Assembly (NCBI GenBank): GCA_024345305.1
Contig: BRON01000009.1
Location: 372,001 to 436,000, forward strand
DNA from: Mrakia gelida
Lineage: Eukaryota > Basidiomycota > Tremellomycetes > Cystofilobasidiales > Mrakiaceae
Length of the DNA stretch: 64,000 nucleotides
Direction: 5' to 3'
Shown: piece after piece, positions 10,522 through 20,451 of the stretch
Numbering within the stretch: position 1 is the stretch's first letter
Layout of the letters: the number at the start of each line of letters is the position of its first letter
The notes under the pieces: generated by a model
Told to the model about the DNA's origin: nothing
Database searches by the model: none
Seen by the model: only the letters and a program-made list of their open reading frames with translations
Made by a program: the position numbers and the translations under genes

Positions 10522-13500
10522 TCAAGACGAGCAGCCACACGACGCGTCTCCCGCTCCTCCTCCATTCACGACCTCGAGTCCTCCCTCCTCAACTCTATTC
10601 CCGTTGATCTTCGTAGCACCAGTTCCCAGCGCGTTGACACTCTTCAGATCGTTGGTCGAGGGTCTGGAAAGGAAGCGAGGGTCGAGTCAGTTTCGCGACG
10701 AGAAGGAACGACGAAAAAAAAATCGGACGAACACGTCGAGAGCAGGGTTCGACTTGAAGAACGACGTGGGCTTGAGGTAGAGTCGGAGATGCTCTGCTGG
10801 CATGACTGAGGTGTTGAAAAACAGGGGAGAGAGCGAGGATGAGCGAGGGAGTCGATAAGGGACGAAAGGAAGGACGCGTACCAGGGTAATCCTCCGGACG
10901 AGGGATGTGCGTGACTCCATCTAGAGGAAGGAAGGAGACGAGTTTAGAGTCGGCGAGAGGAAGCAAGAGGTGACAAAGATAACTCACAAGTCAGATAAAG
11001 AACGATATCCTTCTCCTTGATGGGTTTCTCTCCCTCCATCCAGAAGTTGATCGAGTCCGACGGCGCGACTTGACTGAACGAGCGAAAGGTCGAGGATCAG
11101 TGTTCCAGCCTCAAGCGAGAAACGTAGAAAAAAAGGAAGGATGAAACTCACGTCTGAGGAACGTATTTCCCAGCAGGATAGAGCTGCTCCTCCTCGAACG
11201 GCGTGACCCAAAGTTGATGAGCAGCGAACGGAGCTCGTTTCGCGACCCATGAGTCCTTCTGAGCGAGGAGGCGAGGAGTGGCTCCGGAGGTCATGATCTT
11301 GTAAGATCCGTTGAGGCCAGATCTGCTCGTCCGAGGAACACATGAAGAGAAAGACCACGCGTCAGCTCGAGGGTCGAAGAGAAGACGACGCGAAGAAAGA
11401 TACGACGAACGCGTAATGCTTCCTCGTCCCAGCGATACTCCAGCTTCTCTCGTTCAGCGGATCAGCGTCCCTAGCAGCCTCGCTCGTAGTCTCCAGGACC
11501 TTCTTCCGAGTGACGAAGGCGTTTCCAGCGAAGTTCTCCTGCGAGCCGGTAGGGTGAGGGGACGAGAGGATGTCGGTCTCAAGGACGGTGTTGGCGAGAC
11601 CGTCGATCATGGGGTCGATTCGGAAGGAGAAGAGACTGGAGAAAAAAGCTGAATCAGCTACGAGAGTGGGAGGGGGTAAGAGTTGGGCAAGGGATCGACT
11701 GTTGGTGGTAGTGAGCGTTGATTTGAGGTGCGACCTGAACTCCGTAGGGATCCGATGATTCTCCCTCAGCGAGGAGAGAGACGTTCAGAATACCGGTGAG
11801 CTTGGTCTCGAATTCAATCGTTCCATCCTGGAGAATTGAGGTGATGAGGAAGAAGACAGTCAGTCTCAACTCGACGGCAACGACGACGAGTCTGCTTCGA
11901 CTCTCGCGTCTGGCCCTTGCTCTTCCTCAGGCGACGCACTCGGCACTCACCTGATGAAGCGAGAACGCGAAGATGTACTCGTAGTTGGCGACGGTGTAGG
12001 CGCTCTGGATTACGAGCTTGCGACCTGGACAAACGTGAAGGAGAAGGACGAAGTCAGTTCAAGACGTGACTTTCGGCAAAGGAAACGAGCTCACCTCTCA
12101 CACTACGAGATCTCCCGCCCGTTCGGTAATCCGTATGCTTCCAGAGAGTGCCACTAGCGGAAAAGAAATGCAAAACAAAAGGAGGAAGGGGTTCAGCTCG
12201 ACGCGACGACTCGAATCGGCTTCTCTTCTCAAAGAGACGTGAGCGGCTCACCTGTCCTCCTCATGGATACAGATCGCGTGGTCGATCTTCTTCGGTGTAC
12301 CATCATTTCCGACGAAGGCTCCTGGGAGGTAGGCGATGGCTCCTAGGCAGTCGCATCCACTACGAAACGAAACGAAGGCCGAGACAAGAGTCAGCTTCTG
12401 ATCGAACGAGCCGCCGTAGGTAGACTCGTTGAAGCGGGTGCTGGGACGTACAGCGTGAGGTTGTTGGCCAAGGTCCCGATGTTGTACTCTCCGACGTCGA
12501 AGGCCACTAGAACGAGAGAGAGGGAAGAAGGAGGGAAACGCGACGGCGAGGAAATTGACGACGGGGAGTCAGCCCGTTTGCTGATCGCGCGAGAGCTCTG
12601 GAGTAGGAGACGTACTCTTTCGAGGATGAGGGTGAGAAGGCTCAGCGTAGGGAACGACTGTATAGGACGAACAAGACAGACGGTCAGCTGGAATCCTCGT
12701 CCCCTCCCTGTTTCGGGTCTCAACTCCGTCAGACTCACCCATCTCAGCGATGCTCAACCTGTAAAACAACGGCCTCAGGAACCCAGACTGCTCGTCTTGA
12801 TAAGTCACCGTCGACAACACCAGACCCTCTCGAGGGTGGAACCCAACGTGAACTGATTGAAACGAACGACCGAATGAAGAACGATCAGCTTCAGAACCAA
12901 ACTCCTCCGTCGACGCGTCGAATCGGAGTTGAACTCACGATCCCACTTCTCCCAATTCAACCTCCCTCCTTCCTCCAACTTGAAGCTGACTCCCTCAGGC
13001 TGAACCACATGAAGAGGCTTCAGGGTATCTCGGTACTTGAATCCCTCGGGCATGAACTCGGGGAGATACTCCTGCGGTGCGAGAGGAGGAGGGATTCGAG
13101 TTCGTTGGATCGAGGGGTCTTCGGTTAGGGAGGGAGGCTCGGTTGGTGGTGTTGGGTTCGGTGAAGGGAGTCGAGGAGTGAGGAAGTCGATGTGGATGAC
13201 TTTGCCGGAGTTGGAGTCGAGGACTGGGTTGAGAGGGAGAAGAAGAAGAGAGAAGGAGGGTGAGACGTGGGTCGACGCGGTGATGAGAGGAAGGACGCGA
13301 GAGGGATACGGACCAGGGAAGAAGTCGACTGCGAGGAAAAAGGAAGAGAGGATTCAGCAAGGTTCTCAAACACTGGCTCGAAGCGTGAAGGGTGGTAGAA
13401 ACTCACGAGGATGAGCGTAAAGATTCGAGTGCGTATCGAACCTCGCGAACAGTAGACACTGCTGAAGTCGGAGCTTCTTATCGAACCTCGTATCGTACCC

Positions 13501-14242
13501 AATCGACCATCCATCACACGAGATCTGCTCGGGGAGAAGACCTGCGTCAACCACGCCAGAGACAGAGAGAGACGAAGGAAAGGAAAGTTCAGCCCTCGCG
13601 TCTCTCAACCGCTCAAGTCCGTCCCCTCCTCGTCGGCCTTCTACACAGAGTTCACTCACCGACCTCAGCAGCCAACGCTCTGACCCTCTCATCAGCCCTT
13701 ACGCATCCCTCCGCTTGATCCAACTCGTCGGGAGTGATACTGCTCTGTACTCCCTCCTCGAGAAGCTTCTTGCTCTCCAGAGTCCAATCTCCGACCTTCC
13801 CTTGAGTCGTCTCGCCCTCCTCGACCCTCTTGAACCTGAGCTCCCACATCGATCCAGTCTCGACATCGAGGAAAACACTCTCCGCTCGTCTTCCGAGCTG
13901 AGCGAGAGTTGGGGGAGGGGATACGGGCGGTTCTCCTGTTTTGGTGGGGATGGAGAGATGGGCGAGGACGAGGAGTTTCGGAGGTGGGAGGAGGACGATA
14001 GTGAGGTGTTTGACGGCGTGGATGGCAGTTTCAGAGAGGGTGAGAGCTGAGAGACGAGTCGCGCTGGAGATGGCAAGGATCTGAGCGACAAGAAAGGAAA
14101 ACGAGGGAAGAAGAAGAAGAAGAGAAGAGGTGAGCTTCGTTGTCGGGCGAGATAAGGGAGAGCGAGCTTTCGGACTGACCTCCTGCTCTGTGAGAGAATC
14201 AAGAGGATGCTGCTTCGAGGAAATCTTGACAGCTGGAGACAT
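10522..14242 (-). CDS. Copper amine oxidase
   Basis: Oxidative deamination of primary amines to aldehyde, ammonia and hydrogen peroxide by a copper/topaquinone enzyme; fungal forms are often peroxisomal, though the C-terminus here (GCSS) is not a PTS1. About 750 residues from some 17 exons. Hallmarks in order: N-terminal N2/N3-type domains; GFHPREGLVLS; FYRLSIAEM; AFDVGEYNIG; GCDCLGAIAYLPG; DHAICIHEEDSGTLWKHTD; the cofactor tyrosine in VANYEYIF; INAHYHQHLFSFRIDPMIDG with the HxH copper ligands; and WVTPFEEEQLYPAGKY. The start at 14242 gives MSPAVKISSKQHPLDSLTEQE, matching the family opening (HPLD.LT..E). The last intron uses a GTTCGT donor. It is divergently transcribed from HIS3. Confidence 0.93.
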
Positions 14243-14510
14243 GCTGGATGGTCCGTGAAAGTTTGAGATCGAGGCAAGTTGTAGTTGTGTGGTAAAGAGT
14301 CGAAACCGGAGAGAGAAGGAACTAGACCGATGTGAGCTTTGGCGCTCCTCCTCCCTCCTTGAATTCGGAAGAGCTCGCCTGTCTCCTCCTTCCCTCCACC
14401 CACAACTCCCTTAAAGTGAGCATCATCTCCCTCCTATCTCAACGACACACATAGACGCTCATACTGACCTTCTTCCTTCTTCCGTGTCTCTCAGACCGCT
14501 CCCCTCAACG
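14243..14510. promoter_or_regulatory. Divergent promoter region amine oxidase / HIS3
   Basis: Head-to-head spacer of about 270 nt. The right half is pyrimidine-rich up to the HIS3 start. No specific activator site (for example Gcn4-type) is confidently seen. Confidence 0.4.
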
Positions 14511-15970
14511 ATGTCCGCTCCCACCCCTCCTCCTCGAGCTTTCCCTCAACGAGTCGCGACGGTGACTCGAAACACCAACGAGACTCAGATCGTATGCTCG
14601 ATAGGACTCGATCACACACCGGGACTCGATGTGCAGGTTATCGACGTTCAGACTGGAATCGGATTCCTTGACCATGTGAGTAAAGAGCGAGGACCTAGGG
14701 GAGGGAGGGGAAGACGGGGTTTTTGAGCGGACTCGATTGGCTCCCAAGCTCAAGAGCTAGAGCTGTTGCTGGTAGAGCAAGCTGCAAAGCACACCCTCTG
14801 GGAGCCCAGAGGAACCTCTAGATGCGTTCCACAGGTTCCCTTCCCAGCTGGGAGGGACGGCAGCTCTCCAGCAGCTCCTCCTTCCTTTCAGCCAAGCTCA
14901 CCGTTTCTGACTCGCCTCCTCCCTCCTCCCTCCTTGTTTCCTTTCCCTCCCTCTTCCCCCGAACGCAGATGCTCCACGCCATGGCCAAGCACGGACAGAT
15001 GTCTCTCACCTTGCACTGCAAAGGAGATCTCCAGATCGACGACCACCACTCCGCGGAAGATTGTGCTCTCGCGCTCGGAGAGGCCTTCAAGCTCGCTTTG
15101 GGAGAGAGGAAGGGAATCAGGAGGTACGGGACGGGATACGCTCCCCTGGATGAGGTGAGTCGCTTTCTGAGCTCTTCAAGGGCTGAGGGGTCTGAGGGTT
15201 TGGTGGTTGGGGGTGGTGGAGGCTTGAGGAGCTCGGTAGAAGGAAGAGGAGGAGGGAGGAAGGGATTCGAGAGCTCACCTCTTCTTCTTTCTCCTTTGGT
15301 TTGGTTCGAGAGGCCCTGTCGAGAGCCGTGTTGGATATATCGTCTCGGCCGTATTTCTGTGGACACCTGCCTTTCACGAGGGAGAAGATCGGAGATCGTG
15401 AGTTCCTTCATTCTCTTTGCCCTTCGTTCGAGCTCGTTCGCTCGCTCGCTCAGCCCACGTCTTCCCTCGTCATCGCCCACTTTCTCCTTCCTACCCTCCC
15501 TGCCCTGTTCTCTCCCTGTCCCAGCTCAGTCTTCTCGAGCTTTTGGAGCAGAAGCTAACACCACTCCGTTTTGTCTCCCTTTCCTTCGCCTCCCAGTGTC
15601 AACCGAGATGATCTCTCACGTCTTCGAGTCGTTCGCCACCGCCGCTGGAGTTACCCTTCACGTCGATTCCATTCGAGGAGTCAACAACCACCACATGTAA
15701 GTAACACCTCCTATCTTCGCACCTCAGGAGACGCCTCGCTCTCTCAGCTCAGAGCCGGATCGAGAGCGTCGTCTCTCGATTCACGTCTCCCTCGTCGCGA
15801 CCCTCCCCTCCATCTCCTCGAGACGCGCGCTGACGACCGTTTCCTTCTCTCTTATCTTTTCTTCCGACAGTGCCGAGGCTTCCTTCAAGGCTCTCGCTCT
15901 CGCCATTCGGGAAGCCATTCAGAGGACCGGAGGAGACGAGGTTCCCAGCACCAAGGGTGTGCTGCTCTAA
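14511..15970 (+). CDS. HIS3: Imidazoleglycerol-phosphate dehydratase
   Basis: Sixth step of histidine biosynthesis: dehydrates imidazole glycerol phosphate to imidazole acetol phosphate, a Mn-dependent cytosolic enzyme. Five exons give about 210-220 residues, normal for a monofunctional fungal enzyme. Visible hallmarks: [22 protein letters not shown] then MLHAMAKHG, the metal-binding [49 protein letters not shown] and [17 protein letters not shown]. The start [14 protein letters not shown] is chosen as the first ATG in good context. The first intron (14676-14968, 293 nt) is about three to four times the typical length and contains a hairpin-rich core (separate entry). Confidence 0.96.
14735..14860 (+). 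ncRNA. Candidate intron-hosted structured RNA (H/ACA snoRNA-like?)
   Basis: The middle of HIS3 intron 1 has several self-complementary blocks: CTCCCAAGCT near 14741 against AGCTGGGAG near 14846 as an outer stem; AGCTCAAGAGCT; CCTCTGGGAGCCCAGAGG at about 14795-14812; and GGAACCT (14811) against AGGTTCC (14833). AGAGCA at 14774-14779 fits an H box (ANANNA) and ACA at 14831-14833 could be the 3' box. This is pattern inspection only. It could be chance structure in a GC-rich intron. Confidence 0.3.
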
Positions 15971-16385
15971 GAATGGAGACGCGGGCTCGTTCTCCTCCGC
16001 AGGAGACGCGACGGAGGATTAAAAATGTATCATGTACTAGTTGCTCCAAATCCATTACGAGCAAGGGAGAGCGAGCGAGGCTCATCGTCGGTGCTTGAAC
16101 AAAAGCGCGACGCGTCCGATCCTGCCTCGTTTACGTGAGACGTTGCCTCGTTCCGTTTCGTCCTTCAAAGCTTTCAGAAATTTTCAGGGACGACGCGAAG
16201 CAGCTGAAAGTCACCTTCCTGCCTGACCAAACAACATCTCCATAAAAACATCAAGAAGATCTCGAACCCTTCGGATCACGAGCGAATCGTACGAGTTCGA
16301 AGGAGGTCGGGCTGAGCTCGCTTCCCCTCCCTTCTCCTTCCTCTCCCAACACCCTCCCTCTCACCCCTCCCAACTCGATCAAAGC
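15971..16385. other. Spacer HIS3 / ERG27
   Basis: Contains the HIS3 3' UTR and the ERG27 promoter and leader, which is strongly pyrimidine-rich from about 16320 to the ATG. No gene is seen. Confidence 0.4.
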
Positions 16386-18134
16386 ATGACCCTCCCCCGC
16401 CTCTATATCCTCATCACAGGCGCCAACTCCGGCGTCGGCCTCGGAATCGCCACTCGCCTCCTTCTCCAACTTTCCTCCCCCTCTCGAGGTCCTCCCTCCG
16501 ACTCCTTCCCTCAAAAGACTCCCTTCGTCATCTCCCCTACCACCACCGACGCCCAACTCGCTCAATGCCCCTACACGCCCAACTCGGGTGTGACCTTCAT
16601 CCTTGCGTGTCGAAGCGAGGGGAGAGCGATGAAGGCGAGGGAGGTGTTGTTGAGTAAGTTGGATAAGGACTTTTTGGAGAGGAATGGAGTGAGGGAGGAG
16701 GATAGGGAGTTTAAGAAGAACTTGGAGATTGTTTGGGAAGGGTTGGATTTGAGTGAGATGAGGAGTGTTTATGCTTTTGTGGATAGGATCAAAACCAAGT
16801 CAGTAAAACCTTCCCTAACACCCTTGAACGAAGGAGTGAGAGGGATGCATGAGGGTATCGTTCGATTCGAGCTTCGAGCTCACCCTCCTCCCTCTCTTCG
16901 CTTCGCTGACCTCCCTCCTCTCACGTTTGTTTCACCTTCTGCGCGAACAGATACCCTTACATCACTCACCTCTACCTCAACGCTGGAGTCGGAGCGTGGT
17001 CTCAGATCGACTGGCTTCAAGCGTTCGTTGAGTTCTTCACCAACCCGATCAAGTGCCTCACCGATCCGGACTTCAAGCTTCAGGAAACGGGCTGGAAGTC
17101 GGAGAAGGATGGGATGGGATGGGTTTGGCAGTGTGGTGTCTTTGGGCATTGGTGCATCGTGAGTTCGAGCTCGTTTTCCTGCCTCTGTGACGTTCGGGAG
17201 CGACCGTTCAAGTCCGTCGCGAGACGCTCAAGCTCACCCTCCCCTCCCTCGATTCGTCCAGGCGAACTCCTTCCTCCCCCTCCTCATCGCCTCCCCTCTC
17301 CCCCCTCGCGTCATCTGGACCTCCTCCTTCACCAGCTCCATCGCCCCCGCTCTCGACCTCGAGGACCTCCAATGCGTCAAGACCAGCAAGTCCTACGAGG
17401 CAACGAAACGTCAGATCGATCTCCTCTCCGAATCACTCGACAAGACACTCCAGGACGGTCCGTCGGAGGGAAGGAGTATCCTTTGCGATCCTGCTGTGAC
17501 GGCTTCGGAGATCTATAGACCTCAGTTGGGAATCTTCTTGTATCAGGTGATGATGCTGGCGTTTTATGCTGTGAGTCTTTTCGAGTTTCGACGCGTCCAA
17601 GCGCCCTCTTCCCCTCCGTCTCGCTCTTTCGCTCTCCGAACCTCGAGCTCTCCACTGACCTCTCCTTCCCTTCTCACGCAGGTCCGATTCTTCGGCAACT
17701 CTCAAAACCACCCCATCGACGTCGTCACCGGCTCCATCGCCTTCGTCCACCTCGGTCTCATCCCTCTCTCCCTCATCCCCTCCCCTTCCTCCTCCTCCCC
17801 CTCTCCCCGCGCCCCAACCGTCACCTCCACCACAACCGCCGCCGTCCTCCTCGACCCCTCCGAACACCAAGACGTCCCCACCCCTTCCCTTTCCCGCTCA
17901 AGTACCATCGACTCCTCCCTCCCTCCTTCGACGCCCACGGAACTGGACTCTTCAGGGAAGGGGGGGATCGGACGATCGTACAAGTTTGGGAGTCAGGCGG
18001 ATCGATGGGGGAGGGGGTATGTGAAGGTTGCGGAGTTGACGTATGAGAAGGAGGAGCAGAGGGAGTTGTTGAAGCTTGTGGAGGTGGAGAGGACGAAGTG
18101 GGAGAGGGCTTTGGGGGAGAGGGAGAAGAAGTAG
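16386..18134 (+). CDS. ERG27: 3-keto-steroid reductase
   Basis: NADPH-dependent 3-ketosteroid reductase of C-4 demethylation in ergosterol synthesis, working with Erg25, Erg26 and Erg28 on the ER. It is an SDR-type protein with a long insert region: N-terminal cofactor motif ITGANSGVGLGIATRLL (residues about 10-26), FILACRSEGRAMKAREVLL, a second cofactor-side block THLYLNAGVGAW, GWVWQCGVFGHW, then LLIASPLPPRVIWTSS with the catalytic serine region and the catalytic YxxxK in SYEATKRQIDLL. C-terminal parts FLYQVMMLAFYAVRFFG and IDVVTGSIAFVHLGLIPLSL are hydrophobic and may contact the membrane. A low-complexity Ser/Thr/Pro insert precedes a charged tail. Five exons, roughly 500 residues. Start and stop are clear. 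Confidence 0.92.
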
Positions 18135-18518
18135 GTAGTCTATGTAGGCTGGGGTCGATTGAATAGCGCGCTTATTCTTAGACGGTTATCTATCTATGTT
18201 TGGAGACTCGGTTTCGTGAGCTTGGAGCGGAAGGAGAAGGGGAGGTGGACGAGGTTGAGCTTGGATCGAGTCGAGTCGAAAGAGACGCGTCTCGAACGTC
18301 GAACGCTCAAACGTCTCTCGTCCCACAATCGCGCGGGGTCGAGATGAGCTTTGCGAGATGGGCATATTAGTACAGTTTCTTCTTCTTCTCGAAGTGAAGA
18401 GGAAGGGCCCGTATGCATCTTCTTCGAACGCTTTGGAGTTTGAACCTCGTCGGAACCTCGACGCGCTCTTTCTCTCTCTTTCCTCAACCTCAACGCATCG
18501 AAGTCTTAAAGTCGATCA
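18135..18518. other. Convergent 3' spacer ERG27 / CLPP
   Basis: Tail-to-tail spacer with the two 3' UTRs and a GACGCGTC palindrome near 18286. No gene is seen. Confidence 0.4.
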
Positions 18519-20271
18519 TCAATCCTTCTTCACCTCCTCCCCTAAGGTCTTCTCCACCTCCTCCGAAGGAGGCACCGAGCTCTCACCCACCGCTTCCTTC
18601 GTGGGAGCTACAACCTCGCTCTCCTTCGCCTTCGCTTCCTCATCGACCTCCTTCTCCTTCGGACGAGACACTTTATCGGCGATCCCGAAAGCGATGGCCT
18701 CCTCGGCGTTCAGGTGGAAGTCTCGTTCCATTGCTGTGCCTGTTGGGGGGGAAAGGCAACGCGACGAAACGAGAGGGAGGAAGGTCAGGTCGTCGTCTCA
18801 GAATCGAGAGCAGTCAATCACGCGCGTGCGTGAGAGCCAGAGGTCGAAGATCTCTCAGCCGAAAGAACACATCTTTGGTGCAACTTCGGGTTCGAACGAA
18901 GCAGGTGGAGATAGATGGAGAAAAGACGGCAAGAACGACGTACGGAATCTCTCCCTCCCCTCCTCAACACTTTCGCCCTCCTTCCCACAATGAACCTGAT
19001 ACAGCCTCTCGAGCTGTTCCCGCTGACGCAGAGTCTCCTTCGCGGCGATGGCGATGTCGGATTGTTGCCCTGAGCGTCCTCCTCGGGGTTCTGGAGGGGG
19101 CGATGAACGACGAGACGAGATGGAGTCAGGTCGAAAGAAGACGCGAAGGTAAAGGAACGGGAAGAAGAGGGTAGGGAGAACGAACGATGAATCATGACAG
19201 TTGCGTTGGGAAGCATTGTTCGGTGACCCTTTTGACCTGCGGCCGGCACGCCGACCAGAGTGAGAAGAGGGAGGTCAACGCGTTCCGCGTCGACGAATGC
19301 AGTGAAGAGGGAGGAGGACTGACCAGCTGCTAGCAGTAACGACGAAAGGGAAGAGGCGTGTCCGAGGCATACGGTATGCACTGGTGGGCGCATGAACTGA
19401 TGCAGTTCGAAGTTGAGATGCGAGGAGTCGACGAGCGAGGGAGGAAAGAGAAGGTCAGCTCTCGAGCTCACTTCTCAAACACAAGCTCACGTCTTCGAAA
19501 CGGATCCAACAAGAGAAGGGAGACTCACAGTCATGGTATCGAGCACAGCCATCACGTCGGTGAAGTTTCCTCCTCGACTGAATCATCGAGAGGAACGAGA
19601 AACGAAGCAAGAATGAGGTGAGCTTGAGCTTTGACTTCCTTCCTTCTCCTCCCTCCTTCCCTCCCCTCGACGAGAGAAAGGACGAGCACGCACCTGTTGA
19701 TATACATCTGAACAGGCTTCTCTGAATCCGCTGCTTCCAGATACAGGAGCTGTCCCATGATGAGGTTGGCTGCTGACGAGTCGATCTGAACGAGCGAACG
19801 GTGAGGGAGGGAAGGGAGGAGGAAGGTCAGCTTCGACGAGTCAACTTCTCTTCTGCCACCGTCGTCGTTCGAGGGCTCTCAAGCTGAGCATGGAGGGAGG
19901 GCCTTGCTCGGAGATGGTACATGGAATGAGGTAGGAGGTGAGATAGATCGAGAAGCGAGACTCACATCACCCACGAACAGAACCCTCTCCTTCAGCAGTC
20001 TCGAGAACAGATCTTGGGATCGTTCACCGTTCGCCTGCAACCCACCGACAAGCCCAACAACGCTCAAGTCAGCATCTCTTCAACACATCTTTAGCGTCTA
20101 CGAAGACGAAAGACTCACTGTCCTCTCCGTTACCTGAGGAATGATCGCTCGAAGACGAGACGTCGAGCTCAACGAACGACGGCTGCTGGTAAAGAAGGAG
20201 ACCGTTGTCGACGAGGCTGCTAGCGGCGAGGAAATCCGACAGAGGAGGGATAGTGGTGACCGAAGAGACAT
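18519..20271 (-). CDS. CLPP: Mitochondrial ATP-dependent Clp protease proteolytic subunit
   Basis: Serine peptidase that forms the ClpP chamber fed by ClpX in the mitochondrial matrix. About 285 residues. The N-terminus (MSLRSPLSLL then Ser/Arg-rich, no acids) is a typical mitochondrial presequence, followed by IIPQVTERT, the family start. Then SQDLFSRLLKERVLFVGD, NLIMGQLLYLEA, YINSRGGNFTDVMAVLDTM (SRGG instead of the usual SPGG), the catalytic Ser in CLGHASSLSS, the catalytic His in VMIHQP, GQQSDIAIAAKETL, and the catalytic Asp in MERDFHLNAEEAIAFGIADKV. A Lys/Glu-rich tail of about 50 residues extends beyond the core. The intron after VMIH uses a GTTCGT donor. It is divergent from the Pol delta subunit gene, only 180 nt apart. 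Saccharomyces lacks ClpP, so its presence fits a non-Saccharomycotina fungus. Confidence 0.92.
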
Positions 20272-20451
20272 ATTGCGAGCGCCGTGAGGTAGGTCGGAGA
20301 AAGGAAGAGTGGGTTGCTAAGGGGGAGGCCTGAATGGTGATGAGCGGTTGAGGTCGAAACGAAGCTCGCGAACGACGGAGAGTCCCATCAACCCTCCACC
20401 TGCTCCCCTTTCTTGCTTTTTTTTCTTTCGCTCAAAAACACGGTCGATACG
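20272..20451. promoter_or_regulatory. Short divergent promoter CLPP / POL32
   Basis: A 180-nt head-to-head spacer shared by two genes, ending in a T-run (TTTTTTTT) and CTTTCG just before the plus-strand start. No MluI-box (ACGCGT) is present despite the replication role of the right-hand gene. Confidence 0.45.

Noticed and set aside
13699..14403. Minus-strand 234-codon open frame over the amine oxidase start
   Set aside because: Off-frame shadow; the amine oxidase frame there matches the family N-terminus.
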